Positions 8,244-16,603 of a stretch of DNA of 64,000 nucleotides are shown here, piece after piece. The notes under the pieces are model-generated. The model was not told where the DNA came from and did no database searches. It saw only the letters and a program-made list of their open reading frames with translations. Numbering within the stretch: the first letter of the stretch is position 1; each line of letters starts with the position of its first letter. Origin of the DNA: Bacillota bacterium (GTDB lineage: Bacteria > Bacillota > Clostridia > Oscillospirales > Ruminococcaceae); NCBI GenBank assembly GCA_023460035.1, contig JAEWRN010000009.1:12051-76050 (forward strand), read 5' to 3'. The position numbers were made by a program, and so were the translations under genes.

Positions 8244-8350
8244 AGGATAGCATCTTCTGTTTTTGTATACAATTAAAATGTTCCCAAATGGGGGTGAAAT
8301 GTTCCCAAATGGGGGTAGCATGTTCCGACAGGGGGGTAAAGTGTTCCCTA
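8244..8350 (-). promoter_or_regulatory. agrBD promoter with four 21-base-spaced LytTR boxes
   Basis: Read on the minus strand, GGAACA occurs four times, with plus-strand cores at 8279-8284, 8300-8305, 8321-8326 and 8342-8347, each step exactly 21 bases. The two repeats nearest the gene share CCCCATTTGGGAACATTT. Twenty-six bases after the last AACA comes an extended -10, TGCTATCCT, with hexamer TATCCT at 8249-8244. LytTR regulators such as AgrA bind paired direct repeats two helical turns apart, so this reads as the autoinduced promoter. Confidence 0.85.
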
Positions 8351-8385
8351 ATAATGGTAATACATAATATCAATAACGGCAAATA

Positions 8386-9678
8386 TTACAGCAGCAGGGT
8401 GAACTGAAACCACCCGTTTTCATACGAAAACAGGTATTCGCAGTTGTAAGCGGCCAGCACGTTTTTGATGTTATTGATGCCGTACCCGTGGTTCAGGGTG
8501 CGCGGGCTTTCGCTGACCACCTCGTTGTCAATCACCCGTACCGGCCCTGCCGTGGTGTTTTTGACCGACAGCAGCACCCCGCTTTCGCTGTCGTTTGTAA
8601 ATTTAACGCGGATCTGCCGCTGGCCTTCGGGTGCCTGCGCACTGGCTTTAATGGCGTTATCCATCAGGTTTGAAAGCACGGCCACAAGGTCTTCGTCGGC
8701 AAAGGGCAGCCCGGCAAGGTCGCCTACTAAAAATTCAACCTGTACGCCCTTGTTTTTAGCGGCAAGGTATTTTTGGTTCAGCACCGCATCCACAATGGCA
8801 TTGTTGCTTTTTACAACGGTGCTCACTGCGGCGACCCGCTGGCTGATACCCTCGACATACTTTGTCAGCTTGTTCAGGTCGCCTTCTTCCGCCAGCTGCT
8901 CAATGGCCAGCATGTGGTTGTTAAAGTCGTGCGTCAGCTGCCGCTGCTCCTGGTAAGCCTGCGACAGGGCCTGAATGTTGTTCATTTCGGCGGCAACCTG
9001 CTGGTGCAAAATCAGGCTGTCACGCTGGCGTGCCTTTTCTATATTCAGGCGCTCCATAAAAATCACAATCACAATATTGCAAAGTGCAAGGCCAAAGGTG
9101 TCGATGATGACCCACGGCGAAGCGGTTTCGCCGCTTTGGGTGTTCATGCCCAAAATCAGCAGGGTGACCACGGTGAACACCGGGAAAATCATCAACGTCA
9201 GCCATTCTGCCACCGAGATCGAGTTTTGGTTGCGGCGGCTTTGCCGCAACTTGCGCAGTATAAAAGCGGTCAAAAACAGCACTGTTTTTGAGATAAGTGC
9301 GATTGCAATGAACATGCTGAGGGAAGCGTAAATTTGCTCCATGGAAAGGTTAAAAATACGCATCAAGGCCAGAATAACGACATAATCCAACCCATAAACT
9401 AAAATGTAAAAAAGGGTGGCAAGGAAAAGTTTTTTTAACAGGTTACCATCGTATACCAGTAGTGCAAACACACCATACACTAAAATGGAAAACCCAATTT
9501 TAAGGTAAGAGACCGGGGGCACATGCCCAACCAGCACCACATAAAACGCAGCAAACATGCCAAGCCAAGCGGCTGCCAGTTTGCCGCCGGATAATTTGCG
9601 TTTTAAAAAAGCATCGAAGAATAAAAGGGCGGACACGCATTCGACGAAAATCGTCGAAAAGCTGAGAATTTTGTCCAT
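8386..9678 (-). CDS. AgrC-like sensor histidine kinase (GHKL type)
   Basis: A 430-residue membrane kinase. About six hydrophobic helices fill residues 5-205, the usual peptide-sensing domain of AgrC-like proteins. A helical region with LTHDFNNH follows (phosphoacceptor His near residue 249), then a HATPase_c domain with LMDNAIKAS (N box, near 335) and GYGINNIKNV (G box). It is expected to bind the AIP outside the cell and phosphorylate the adjacent LytTR regulator. The ATG at 9678 follows GGGAGG and overlaps the regulator stop by one base (TGATG), so the pair is translationally coupled. Its stop lies 36 bases beyond the outermost LytTR box of agrBD. Confidence 0.9.
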   Translation of the reverse strand: MDKILSFSTIFVECVSALLFFDAFLKRKLSGGKLAAAWLGMFAAFYVVLVGHVPPVSYLKIGFSILVYGVFALLVYDGNLLKKLFLATLFYILVYGLDYVVILALMRIFNLSMEQIYASLSMFIAIALISKTVLFLTAFILRKLRQSRRNQNSISVAEWLTLMIFPVFTVVTLLILGMNTQSGETASPWVIIDTFGLALCNIVIVIFMERLNIEKARQRDSLILHQQVAAEMNNIQALSQAYQEQRQLTHDFNNHMLAIEQLAEEGDLNKLTKYVEGISQRVAAVSTVVKSNNAIVDAVLNQKYLAAKNKGVQVEFLVGDLAGLPFADEDLVAVLSNLMDNAIKASAQAPEGQRQIRVKFTNDSESGVLLSVKNTTAGPVRVIDNEVVSESPRTLNHGYGINNIKNVLAAYNCEYLFSYENGWFQFTLLL

Positions 9679-10388
9679 CAAAACCTCCCTTTCCACTTCA
9701 AAAACTTTTGCACCAGCTCTTGGTAGCCCTGCGCACTTGCCCGCAAAGATTCACCGTTATCCAGGCTGACAATGTAGTTTTTGATGCTTAAAATATGCTG
9801 CGCATTGACAAGAAAGCTTTTTTGTATGCGAAAAAAGTCTTTGCTGGCAAGCTCGTTTTCAAGGGTTTGCAATTTTTCGTAATAGCTGAAGGTGCTTTGC
9901 TCGCTGTCGGCAAGGTGCAGCGTCACAATACGCTTGCAGCTTTCAATGTACAAAATATTGTCCAGCAAAAACTGGTACAGCTCGGCCTCACTGGTTACGT
10001 TTAACACCCGCTGGCGCTGCTGCACTTTTTGCAACGCGGCCTCTAGGCAGTCTTTTAAAGTGGTTTCAAGGTCCTGCTTTAGCAGGTAGCGAAATGCCTG
10101 TACTTCATACCCGCGCGGCGCATACTCCACAAAGGACGACACATAGATCAACACCAGCGTGTTGTTTTTTTTGCGAATGGCTTGCGCCACCTCGATGCCG
10201 TTTTTTTCGCCCATATCCACATCTAAAAACAAGATATCATATTTTGAAAAATCACTGGCCAGCAGCTCTTGCGGGTCGGTGAAAGTAAAACACTCCACTG
10301 CGCCGGGGTCGGTTTTAAAATAGGCCTGTATCAGCTTTTGCAAGCGCTCAATGCAAATCAATTCGTCGTCGCAGATTGCAATTTTCAT
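9678..10388 (-). CDS. LytTR family response regulator (AgrA-like)
   Basis: A 236-residue two-domain regulator. The receiver domain (1-120) has acidic D7/D8 and the phosphoacceptor D56 in FLDVDM. The C-terminal LytTR DNA-binding domain (about 140-236) has the typical YIESCKRIVTLH start and FFRIQKSFLVN segment. It lies directly before the AgrC-like kinase. ATG at 10388 has AAAGGAG upstream; a longer frame exists but lacks a better site. A TATAAT at 10461-10456 is the likely -10. LytTR domains bind paired direct repeats spaced by 21 bases, which are found at three promoters in this window. Confidence 0.92.
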   Translation of the reverse strand: MKIAICDDELICIERLQKLIQAYFKTDPGAVECFTFTDPQELLASDFSKYDILFLDVDMGEKNGIEVAQAIRKKNNTLVLIYVSSFVEYAPRGYEVQAFRYLLKQDLETTLKDCLEAALQKVQQRQRVLNVTSEAELYQFLLDNILYIESCKRIVTLHLADSEQSTFSYYEKLQTLENELASKDFFRIQKSFLVNAQHILSIKNYIVSLDNGESLRASAQGYQELVQKFLKWKGRF

Positions 10389-10546
10389 CGAAAAACTCCT
10401 TTCAAGCGTAGCGGCACCAAAACAGCCGGCAGCCGCCGCTTTTTCAACCATTTCTATTATACACGCTGTGCCCTTTTTTGAACAGCGGGCAAGGACGACC
10501 GGTTAATTTTACTTAAATTAGAACCGTTATCGATTACCCCCGTTTC

Positions 10547-10608
10547 GGAACAAATTACCACTATTTGGGAACAATTTAGTTGTGATTATTTTGTGAAGGT
10601 GCTATTGT
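10547..10608 (+). promoter_or_regulatory. LytTR-box promoter for the secreted protein
   Basis: GGAACA at 10547-10552 and 10568-10573 are exactly 21 bases apart, each preceded by an ATTT/GTTT stretch as in agrBD. Twenty-six bases after the second AACA is the extended -10 TGCTATTGT (hexamer 10603-10608), and TTGTGA at 10580-10585 gives a 17-base spacer. A leader of about 220 bases without a convincing gene follows. Confidence 0.82.
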
Positions 10609-10831
10609 TTGTGTGAAGAAAAAAACAAAATTGATGCAAAATATAGAGCCTGGCTTATCGGACGGCTGCATATAGTCTATTGTTTTAAAACAGGTATTTT
10701 TTTATATTATTGGGCAATATATTGCCCCCTGTTTGTGGTGATAAGGGCAACTATTTGCGTTAAAAAAGTAAAAGTAAATTTAGGTATCGGTGCACAGGTA
10801 CTTGAATAAATTTTTTAAGGAGGTCTCATTT

Positions 10832-11365
10832 ATGGTACAATCGAAAAAATTTGCCCGCAATATTGGCGCATTGCTGCTTGCGCTGGCCCTGATGTTGGTT
10901 TTTGCATTGCCCGCCCACGCGGCATGGACATTACAACCAGATACACTTTATTCAAATTCGCTTTACCTGAATATTTATGGCACTACTGGACCTCGGCTGA
11001 AAGCGAGAGTTTTGACACTTTACAGCACATCAAGCCCCAATATAGATCAAAATTTTCAATTAAGGCAGGTTACGATAGAAGGTGAGACGGGGTACGTTCT
11101 GTGTGCAGCTCAGAATTATGACTATGCAATAAATCGTCGTACTTCAGATGGGCGGGCATGGTTGTGGACATATAATACCAAGCTTGACTTTCATGACTCT
11201 ATGATTACAACACCTGTTCCGAATCCTGATCGTCCATTTACAATGGCCTATTATCCGGGAGTAGGGCTTAGCTATTCGGATACAGTAAATGGCGCTTCGG
11301 TTTGGCTTAACCGTGGGTCAAGTGCCTGGTTTATCAGCGGTACACCCACACTGCCGTTACGATAA
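10832..11365 (+). CDS. Secreted protein of unknown function, putative quorum-sensing target
   Basis: A 177-residue protein with a clear signal peptide: basic start, hydrophobic core to about residue 28 and cleavage after AHA. The mature part of about 147 residues is rich in Tyr, Thr, Ser and Trp, has no charged clusters and looks like an all-beta secreted domain. I do not recognise a family. ATG at 10832 has AAGGAGG upstream. It is the first gene behind a LytTR-box promoter and just before three lipoprotein genes, so it is probably induced by the AIP signal. Its base composition is more AT-rich than its neighbours. Confidence 0.75.
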   Translation: MVQSKKFARNIGALLLALALMLVFALPAHAAWTLQPDTLYSNSLYLNIYGTTGPRLKARVLTLYSTSSPNIDQNFQLRQVTIEGETGYVLCAAQNYDYAINRRTSDGRAWLWTYNTKLDFHDSMITTPVPNPDRPFTMAYYPGVGLSYSDTVNGASVWLNRGSSAWFISGTPTLPLR

Positions 11366-11375
11366 GAAAATAATT

Positions 11376-11413
11376 AAATTGGTACAAGGTAAATATTTAC
11401 CTTGTACCAATTT
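11376..11413. terminator. Perfect 38-base inverted repeat between secreted protein and lipoprotein
   Basis: A perfect palindrome with 19-base arms (centre AT at 11394/11395) starts 10 bases after the secreted-protein stop. It is followed by TTTATAATTTTA rather than a pure T run, so it may terminate only part of the transcripts and raise the level of the first gene. Confidence 0.6.
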
Positions 11414-11436
11414 ATAATTTTAAAAGCAGGTGTAAC

Positions 11437-12696
11437 ATGAAACAATTTTTAAGTGTACTGCTAGCAGGGGTGTTGTTCTTTTGTACTGCCTGTACCCCCA
11501 CACAGGCGGGTAGCAATGTTGCGGCAGCCCCCACGGCGCAAACGGGCAAAGAGCTTACTGCCTGTACTGCAGTGAACGATAAAGGGTTTTATAGTGTTGA
11601 AGTATATCGGCAAGATATTGCAAATATCATGTATCTGGATTTTGCAACTGGTCAGCAGATATTTTTGTGCAACCGGCCGGAGTGTAAACACGACAATGAA
11701 AGCTGTAATTCGTACTTTTCAATTAAGGGGGAATATCTCCCGGCGTTGCGACTTGCAGGCAAACACATACTGCTCATGCGTACCGGTGGTAGTGAAGAAC
11801 TACCACCCCAAATTACAATAAGAGATTTAGATGGCGCTAATCGCCAAACTCTTTGTGAGTTTAAAAGCAATCAAAACATTGCGACAGAACTATATACGGA
11901 TGGCGATTTTATATATTTTGGTTTGACTACAACAAATAAAGAGGATTTAACTCAAACTGAAAGCCTAGTAAAAGTATCATTGCAAACCGGGCAGTTGGAC
12001 ACTTTGCATACTTACCCCGCAAATGAAGCACCACACATTTTTTTTGGGGCTTACCAAGGCAAACTAATCGTGGATGCAGATTTAGTGGATGCCGCTGGTA
12101 AGCCGTGGCGGTCTTTTTACTGGCTGGATACCAGCAAAACAGACGGAGAGGCGCTCAGCAAAGAACCGTTTTACACTTATGCAGCGGATGAAAAGGGCGT
12201 TCTGTTTTCAGGAGAATGTATGTATGTAAATGACAAAAAAAGCAGCGTTTTAACAGAGCAAAACATGGCTACCGGCAAGCAACGAAGTTGGGACTGTTCC
12301 AACCTCACGAAAAACATGGTAGATTATGGGAGCATGTCGTTTGGCCCCATATTTGACGATTATTTTTCTCTTTTAATCATAGAGAATAGCGATGATAAGC
12401 CTTTTGAGGCAAAAGAATATTTACTGAATTTGACGGATGGCAGCATTACCCCGGAAACACTGAGATGTTTATATAATGGACATGACCTTCAGATTTTAGG
12501 TTTTTATCAGGATTCTCTCTGTGTGATTGTTGATTATAAAGATGTTACGTTTCAGTTTGAAGATGAGGAAGGTATGCACGAGTATGAATCGGTAACGCCG
12601 GTTTACGCCATGATCGACAAAAAAGATTTTATTGCGTCAAACCCCAATTACCGCATTATCCCGGAACCCACCATCCCCACCGGGGCAGGTAGTTAA
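11437..12696 (+). CDS. Lipoprotein with a C-x4-C-x-H-x4-C motif, paralogue 1
   Basis: A 419-residue predicted lipoprotein: signal sequence with lipobox ending at Cys19, then an Ala/Thr-rich spacer. Residues 78-90 hold a Cys/His motif (C78, C83, H85, C90 in LCNRPECKHDNESC) that looks like a metal site or a structural knot. The rest has repeated beta-type segments (TDGDFIYFGL, SLVKVSLQTGQ, YWLDT) like a beta-propeller, so it may be a surface-exposed sensor or binding protein. I cannot name a function. It has its own ribosome site (GCAGGTG) and is followed by a close paralogue. Confidence 0.75.
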   Translation: MKQFLSVLLAGVLFFCTACTPTQAGSNVAAAPTAQTGKELTACTAVNDKGFYSVEVYRQDIANIMYLDFATGQQIFLCNRPECKHDNESCNSYFSIKGEYLPALRLAGKHILLMRTGGSEELPPQITIRDLDGANRQTLCEFKSNQNIATELYTDGDFIYFGLTTTNKEDLTQTESLVKVSLQTGQLDTLHTYPANEAPHIFFGAYQGKLIVDADLVDAAGKPWRSFYWLDTSKTDGEALSKEPFYTYAADEKGVLFSGECMYVNDKKSSVLTEQNMATGKQRSWDCSNLTKNMVDYGSMSFGPIFDDYFSLLIIENSDDKPFEAKEYLLNLTDGSITPETLRCLYNGHDLQILGFYQDSLCVIVDYKDVTFQFEDEEGMHEYESVTPVYAMIDKKDFIASNPNYRIIPEPTIPTGAGS

Positions 12697-12745
12697 CCCT
12701 TGGGCACAAGGCTGTTAAAAAAGCCCTATTAAAGGCAGGTGTAAC

Positions 12746-14008
12746 ATGAAACAAGTTTTAAGTGTACTGCTCGCAGGGGTGTTATTCTTTTTTACTGCCT
12801 GTACCCCCACACAGGCGGGCAGCAATGCTACGGCAGCCCCCACGGCGCAAACGGGCAAAGAGCTTACTGCCTGCACCACAGTGACGGACAAAGGCCTTTA
12901 CGATGTTGAAGTATACCGGGCGGGCATTGCAAACATCATGTATTTGGACTTTGCAACCGGCCAGCAGATATTTTTGTGCAACCGACCGGAGTGTAAACAT
13001 GACAATGAAAGCTGTAACGCTTACATTTCAAATGGGGAAGGTAATTGCACCCCCAACATATTAGTTGTGGGTGACCACTTGTTGCTGACACGTGTCGGCA
13101 ATTGTGAAAAAGGGCCACTGAAAATTTTAATCGCGGATTTAAATGGTGAAAACCGGCGTACATTATGCGAGTTTAAAAGCTATCAGGATATTGCGACAGA
13201 GTTTTACACAGATGGTGATTTTTTATATTTTGGTTTAACCACGACAAACAAAGAAGAATTGACCCAAACCGAAAGCTTAGTAAAAGTATCATTGCAAACC
13301 GGCCAGATGGATACCCTGCATACCTACCCTGTAAACGAAGTTTTCCACACCTTTTTAGGTGCCGATCAAAACAAGCTGATTGTTGACGAAGATTGGGTGG
13401 ATGCCGCCGGTAAGCCGTGGCGGTCTTTGTACTGGCTGGACACCGGTAAAACAGAAGGGGATGCCCTCAGCGAAGAACCGTTTTACACATACCCGGCAGA
13501 TGAAAGAGGCCCACAGTTTTTAAACGGGTGTGTTTATACGACATTTGAGGACAGTGGCATTATAACAGAAGAAAACATGACGACCGGCCAAAAGCGCAGT
13601 TGGGACTGTTCTGCCGTAGCACAAAACATGGTGGACTATGGCGGGTTTTTGTTCGGTCCGCTGTTTGATGACTATTTTGTTATTGATGTGTTAGAGCGCA
13701 GCGACACGAAAGCGTTTGAGGCAAAAGAATATTTATTAAATTTGACTGATGGCAGCATTACCCCCGAAACATTGACCCGCCCGGACAATGGCCACCCGAT
13801 TGCGGTGGAAGGGGTGTATCAGGATTCGCTTTGTGTGTCGATTGACGACTGGATAACGATGTTCCAGTTCGAAGACGATGAGGGCATGCACGAATATGAA
13901 ACGGGGACTTTTATGTACGCCATGATCGACAAAAAAGACTATATTGCATCGAACCCCAATTACCGCATTATCCCGGCACCCACCATCCCCACCGGGGCGG
14001 GTAATTAG
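12746..14008 (+). CDS. Lipoprotein with a C-x4-C-x-H-x4-C motif, paralogue 2
   Basis: A 420-residue lipoprotein very similar along its full length to the preceding gene; even the leader before the start codon is duplicated, so this is a tandem duplication. The lipobox ends at Cys19 (FFFTAC) and the Cys/His motif is kept at about residues 78-90. The central parts differ most (after the motif, around residues 91-115), while the C-terminal YRIIP-APTIPTGAG end is nearly identical. Divergence with conserved framework suggests different ligands, which is inference. Confidence 0.75.
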   Translation: MKQVLSVLLAGVLFFFTACTPTQAGSNATAAPTAQTGKELTACTTVTDKGLYDVEVYRAGIANIMYLDFATGQQIFLCNRPECKHDNESCNAYISNGEGNCTPNILVVGDHLLLTRVGNCEKGPLKILIADLNGENRRTLCEFKSYQDIATEFYTDGDFLYFGLTTTNKEELTQTESLVKVSLQTGQMDTLHTYPVNEVFHTFLGADQNKLIVDEDWVDAAGKPWRSLYWLDTGKTEGDALSEEPFYTYPADERGPQFLNGCVYTTFEDSGIITEENMTTGQKRSWDCSAVAQNMVDYGGFLFGPLFDDYFVIDVLERSDTKAFEAKEYLLNLTDGSITPETLTRPDNGHPIAVEGVYQDSLCVSIDDWITMFQFEDDEGMHEYETGTFMYAMIDKKDYIASNPNYRIIPAPTIPTGAGN

Positions 14009-14109
14009 CAGCTGAAAAGGTGTGCCGTTTTTGGCGCCATTGCTTTCCAATAACCAGCAAAACCGGGGCAAGCAAAGCTGCCCCCCGGTTCAAACAGAAA
14101 GGGGGCCCC

Positions 14110-15435
14110 ATGGTGAAAACAAATAATATGCTTTGGGCCGTACTGTTTGGCATAGTGGTGTTTACTGCATTCAGCCTTACAGGCTGCACCGGCGCGCAAG
14201 GGGCGCAGCCTGCCACCACCCCAACGCCGCCGCCCACACAGCAGGGGCTGCCAGACTGGGCGGTCACCATGGCGGCACCCCCAGGTGGGCCAATGTATGC
14301 GGGTATTGCCGGCACGCAGCAGGGTTGTTATGACATTTTGCAAAGGGCGGACGGCACGGCCGATTTAATGTATTACGACTACGCCACAATGCAAAAAGTT
14401 TATCTTTCTTCTTCCCCCAATTTGGGGCATGACCCTGCCAGCACTGCGTATTTAGAGGATTATTCGGGCGGGGTAGGGGTCGTGACAGCCGGGCCGTATT
14501 TGTATGTGATGAAAAACGGTTCATACACCATGGTCAACGTAACAGGGGATGAAACGATGATCCCGTATTATCTGCGCATGAACCTTGACGGCTCGCAGCG
14601 TGAAAAGTTTGTCATCCCCCCGCGGTACGAAATCAACCCATACGGCAATATTGCCACCGATGGGAAAGATTTGTTTTTTAAGGTGGATGTGGTGAACCGC
14701 GAGCTGCACACCGAGCACACCGAGCTTGCCAAAATGGAGTTTGACGCCCAAAAGCTGACACCCTTTTATGTGGAAGAAGAGGGCGTTGGTGTAGATATTG
14801 TGGGTACCTGCAGCAAGGGGCTGATTTTAGAGCGCCGGCGGCAAAACGGCACGACAAAAGAGACCCAGCTGCTGCTTTATAACCCTGCCCTCAGCGAGCC
14901 CATGCAGCTGACTGAGTGGCAAAGCAAAACGACCAGCGAAGCCTATGCAAACGACTGCATCTACTATTTACAGCAGGGCAGCGAAGCGCTGTACGCGCGG
15001 GACATTTTGGCCGGCAGCGTGCAAACCGTGGCGCAAAATATCAACTGCGATGGGGTCAAAGTAAAAAGTGCGGCTATTGTGGGGGCCGTTTACGACAACC
15101 ACATTTTAATCTCGCTGGAAGACGAGCAAACAGACGAAAGCTATGTCACGGTGGATTTAGACACCGGTGCGGTGCAGCAGATGACCCTGTTTTCAGACGA
15201 AAACGGTAAGCATAAGCCGGTGCGGATTTACAGTGAATTTGCAGACGGGTTTATGGTTTACCTTGGCGAGACAGGGGTGCCTGCAACAGACCATGCGCCA
15301 GACGGTACCCCGTATGAAACAACCCTTTGGACACACCATTTTGTGCGGATATCCAAACAGGATTATTGGGCAAACCGGCCAAACTACCTTGAGTTTGACG
15401 ACCTTGTGCTGAAAGACTACCTGCGAAACGGGTAG
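14110..15435 (+). CDS. Diverged lipoprotein paralogue lacking the cysteine motif
   Basis: A 441-residue lipoprotein with lipobox LTGC (Cys26) and a Thr/Pro-rich spacer. It follows the two tandem lipoproteins and shares their layout: QGCYDIL...DLMYYDYATMQKVYL lines up with GFYSVEV...IMYLDFATGQQIFLC, and the C-terminal SKQDYWANRPNY lines up with DKKDFIASNPNY. The three cysteines of the motif are replaced (SSSPNLGHDPAST), with only the His-Asp kept. The ATG at 14110 follows AGAAAGGGGG; an upstream in-frame ATG at 14020 is rejected because it adds a non-signal segment. Likely part of the same quorum-sensing unit. Confidence 0.72.
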   Translation: MVKTNNMLWAVLFGIVVFTAFSLTGCTGAQGAQPATTPTPPPTQQGLPDWAVTMAAPPGGPMYAGIAGTQQGCYDILQRADGTADLMYYDYATMQKVYLSSSPNLGHDPASTAYLEDYSGGVGVVTAGPYLYVMKNGSYTMVNVTGDETMIPYYLRMNLDGSQREKFVIPPRYEINPYGNIATDGKDLFFKVDVVNRELHTEHTELAKMEFDAQKLTPFYVEEEGVGVDIVGTCSKGLILERRRQNGTTKETQLLLYNPALSEPMQLTEWQSKTTSEAYANDCIYYLQQGSEALYARDILAGSVQTVAQNINCDGVKVKSAAIVGAVYDNHILISLEDEQTDESYVTVDLDTGAVQQMTLFSDENGKHKPVRIYSEFADGFMVYLGETGVPATDHAPDGTPYETTLWTHHFVRISKQDYWANRPNYLEFDDLVLKDYLRNG

Positions 15436-15448
15436 CTGCCCCCATTTT

Positions 15449-15510
15449 GGAACATTTGACCCGTGTTTTGGAACAAATAAGTGCCACCGCACCGCGGGGT
15501 GTGCTACCGT
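15449..15510 (+). promoter_or_regulatory. LytTR-box promoter for the peptide/ABC operon
   Basis: GGAACA at 15449-15454 and 15470-15475 are 21 bases apart. Twenty-six bases after the second AACA lies TGCTACCGT (hexamer TACCGT at 15505-15510). No good -35 is visible, as expected for an activator-dependent promoter. Spacing is identical to the agrBD promoter and the secreted-protein promoter. Confidence 0.82.
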
Positions 15511-15610
15511 ATAGAGGGCTGGCGAAAAACGGTGTACGGTGCCCGTGGGTGGGTAGGTGCACCGGCTGCAACACAGCGCGCCCGGCAAATCCGGCAAGGA
15601 GCAAAGCGGT

Positions 15611-15820
15611 ATGAAATTACGTTGTCTTTTGGCGGCGGTAACCTGCGCGGCATTACTTTGTGGGGCTGCGGCACCCCAGGCACCGCCCGTGCGGCAGGGG
15701 GTCTATTATAAAATAGAGGTCTGCAGCCGGGACGCGGTGCTGCTGCAAATGTGCGACAACGTGCCCCAGCGGGTGATTGCGCGCCGCCATATGGGGCCGG
15801 GGCCGCCCGGTGAGGGGTAA
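15611..15820 (+). CDS. Small secreted peptide, possibly a remnant of the lipoprotein family
   Basis: A 69-residue product read from ATG at 15611, with AAGGAG ten bases upstream. It has a signal peptide (about residues 1-24, basic start, Leu/Ala core). The mature part of about 45 residues starts with QGVYYKIEVCSRDAVLLQMC, which resembles the first conserved segment of the upstream lipoproteins (GLYDVEVYRAGIANIMYLD). It may be a short standalone version or a truncated copy. It is the first gene behind a LytTR-box promoter and lies 24 bases before an ABC ATPase gene. Function unknown. Confidence 0.6.
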   Translation: MKLRCLLAAVTCAALLCGAAAPQAPPVRQGVYYKIEVCSRDAVLLQMCDNVPQRVIARRHMGPGPPGEG

Positions 15821-15844
15821 GGATAACAACAAGGGGGACCACGC

Positions 15845-16603
15845 ATGAAAGAACAGTTGACAAGCGCCCCGCAGCTGGAGCTGCGGGGGCTGTCGAAAAC
15901 CTATACCAGTAAAAAAACGCAAAAAAAGGCGCTGGCCGGGGTCAGCTTTGTGCTGGGGCCGGGCCTGTACGGGTTGCTGGGGCCCAACGGCGCGGGCAAA
16001 TCCACACTGATCAACATTGTAACCGGCACCCTTGCACCCACCAAGGGCACAGTGCTGTGGCAGGGCAAAAACACCTTTCGGCTGGGGGCAAAGTTCCGCC
16101 GGGTGCTGGGCTATATGCCGCAGCAGCAAACACTGTATGACAGCTTTACCGGGCGGCGTTTTTTAAGCTATTTGTGCGCGCTGAAAGAGATCCCCGCCAA
16201 ACAGACCGAAGCCGAGGTAGAGCGTGTGGCCGGGCTGGTGCACTTGACGGGTGAACTGGGCAAACGGCTGGGGGCTTACAGCGGCGGCATGAAACAGCGG
16301 CTGCTTGCGGCGTCGGCCCTGCTGGGTGACCCGCAGCTGATTATTTTAGACGAGCCCACTGCCGGGCTGGACCCAAAAGAGCGGGTGCGCCTGCGCGAGA
16401 CGCTGGCGGGCCTTGCCGAGCAAAAAATTGTGTTAATGGCCACCCATGTGGTGTCGGATGTGGAAACAGTGGCAAATGAAATTTTGCTGTTGCGCCAGGG
16501 CCAACTGGTGGACAAAGCGCCGCCCGCACAGTTAATTGAAGCACATGCCCCCGGCGGCGGGCTGGAGGACGTGTATCTTTCTATTTTTGGCGGTGACGAA
16601 TGA
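15845..16603 (+). CDS. ABC transporter ATP-binding protein
   Basis: A 252-residue ABC ATPase: Walker A GPNGAGKS at 46-53, Q-loop near MPQQQT, signature YSGGMKQR near 144-151, Walker B LIILDEP near 164-170 and a switch His in MATHVVSD. It belongs to the exporter-type branch that pairs with ABC-2 type permeases. ATG at 15845 follows AAGGGGG. Its stop overlaps the start of the permease by four bases (ATGA). The operon sits behind a LytTR-box promoter, so export or immunity linked to the Agr signal is likely; the substrate is unknown. Confidence 0.9.
   Translation: MKEQLTSAPQLELRGLSKTYTSKKTQKKALAGVSFVLGPGLYGLLGPNGAGKSTLINIVTGTLAPTKGTVLWQGKNTFRLGAKFRRVLGYMPQQQTLYDSFTGRRFLSYLCALKEIPAKQTEAEVERVAGLVHLTGELGKRLGAYSGGMKQRLLAASALLGDPQLIILDEPTAGLDPKERVRLRETLAGLAEQKIVLMATHVVSDVETVANEILLLRQGQLVDKAPPAQLIEAHAPGGGLEDVYLSIFGGDE

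Noticed and set aside
8279..8350. Short repeat cluster considered as a CRISPR array
   Set aside because: Period of 21 bases with no spacers, only four units, and placement next to a promoter; two more copies occur at other promoters. It is a regulator site.
10609..10809. 66-codon frame in the leader of the secreted protein
   Set aside because: GTG start without a ribosome site, and it begins at the predicted transcription start itself.
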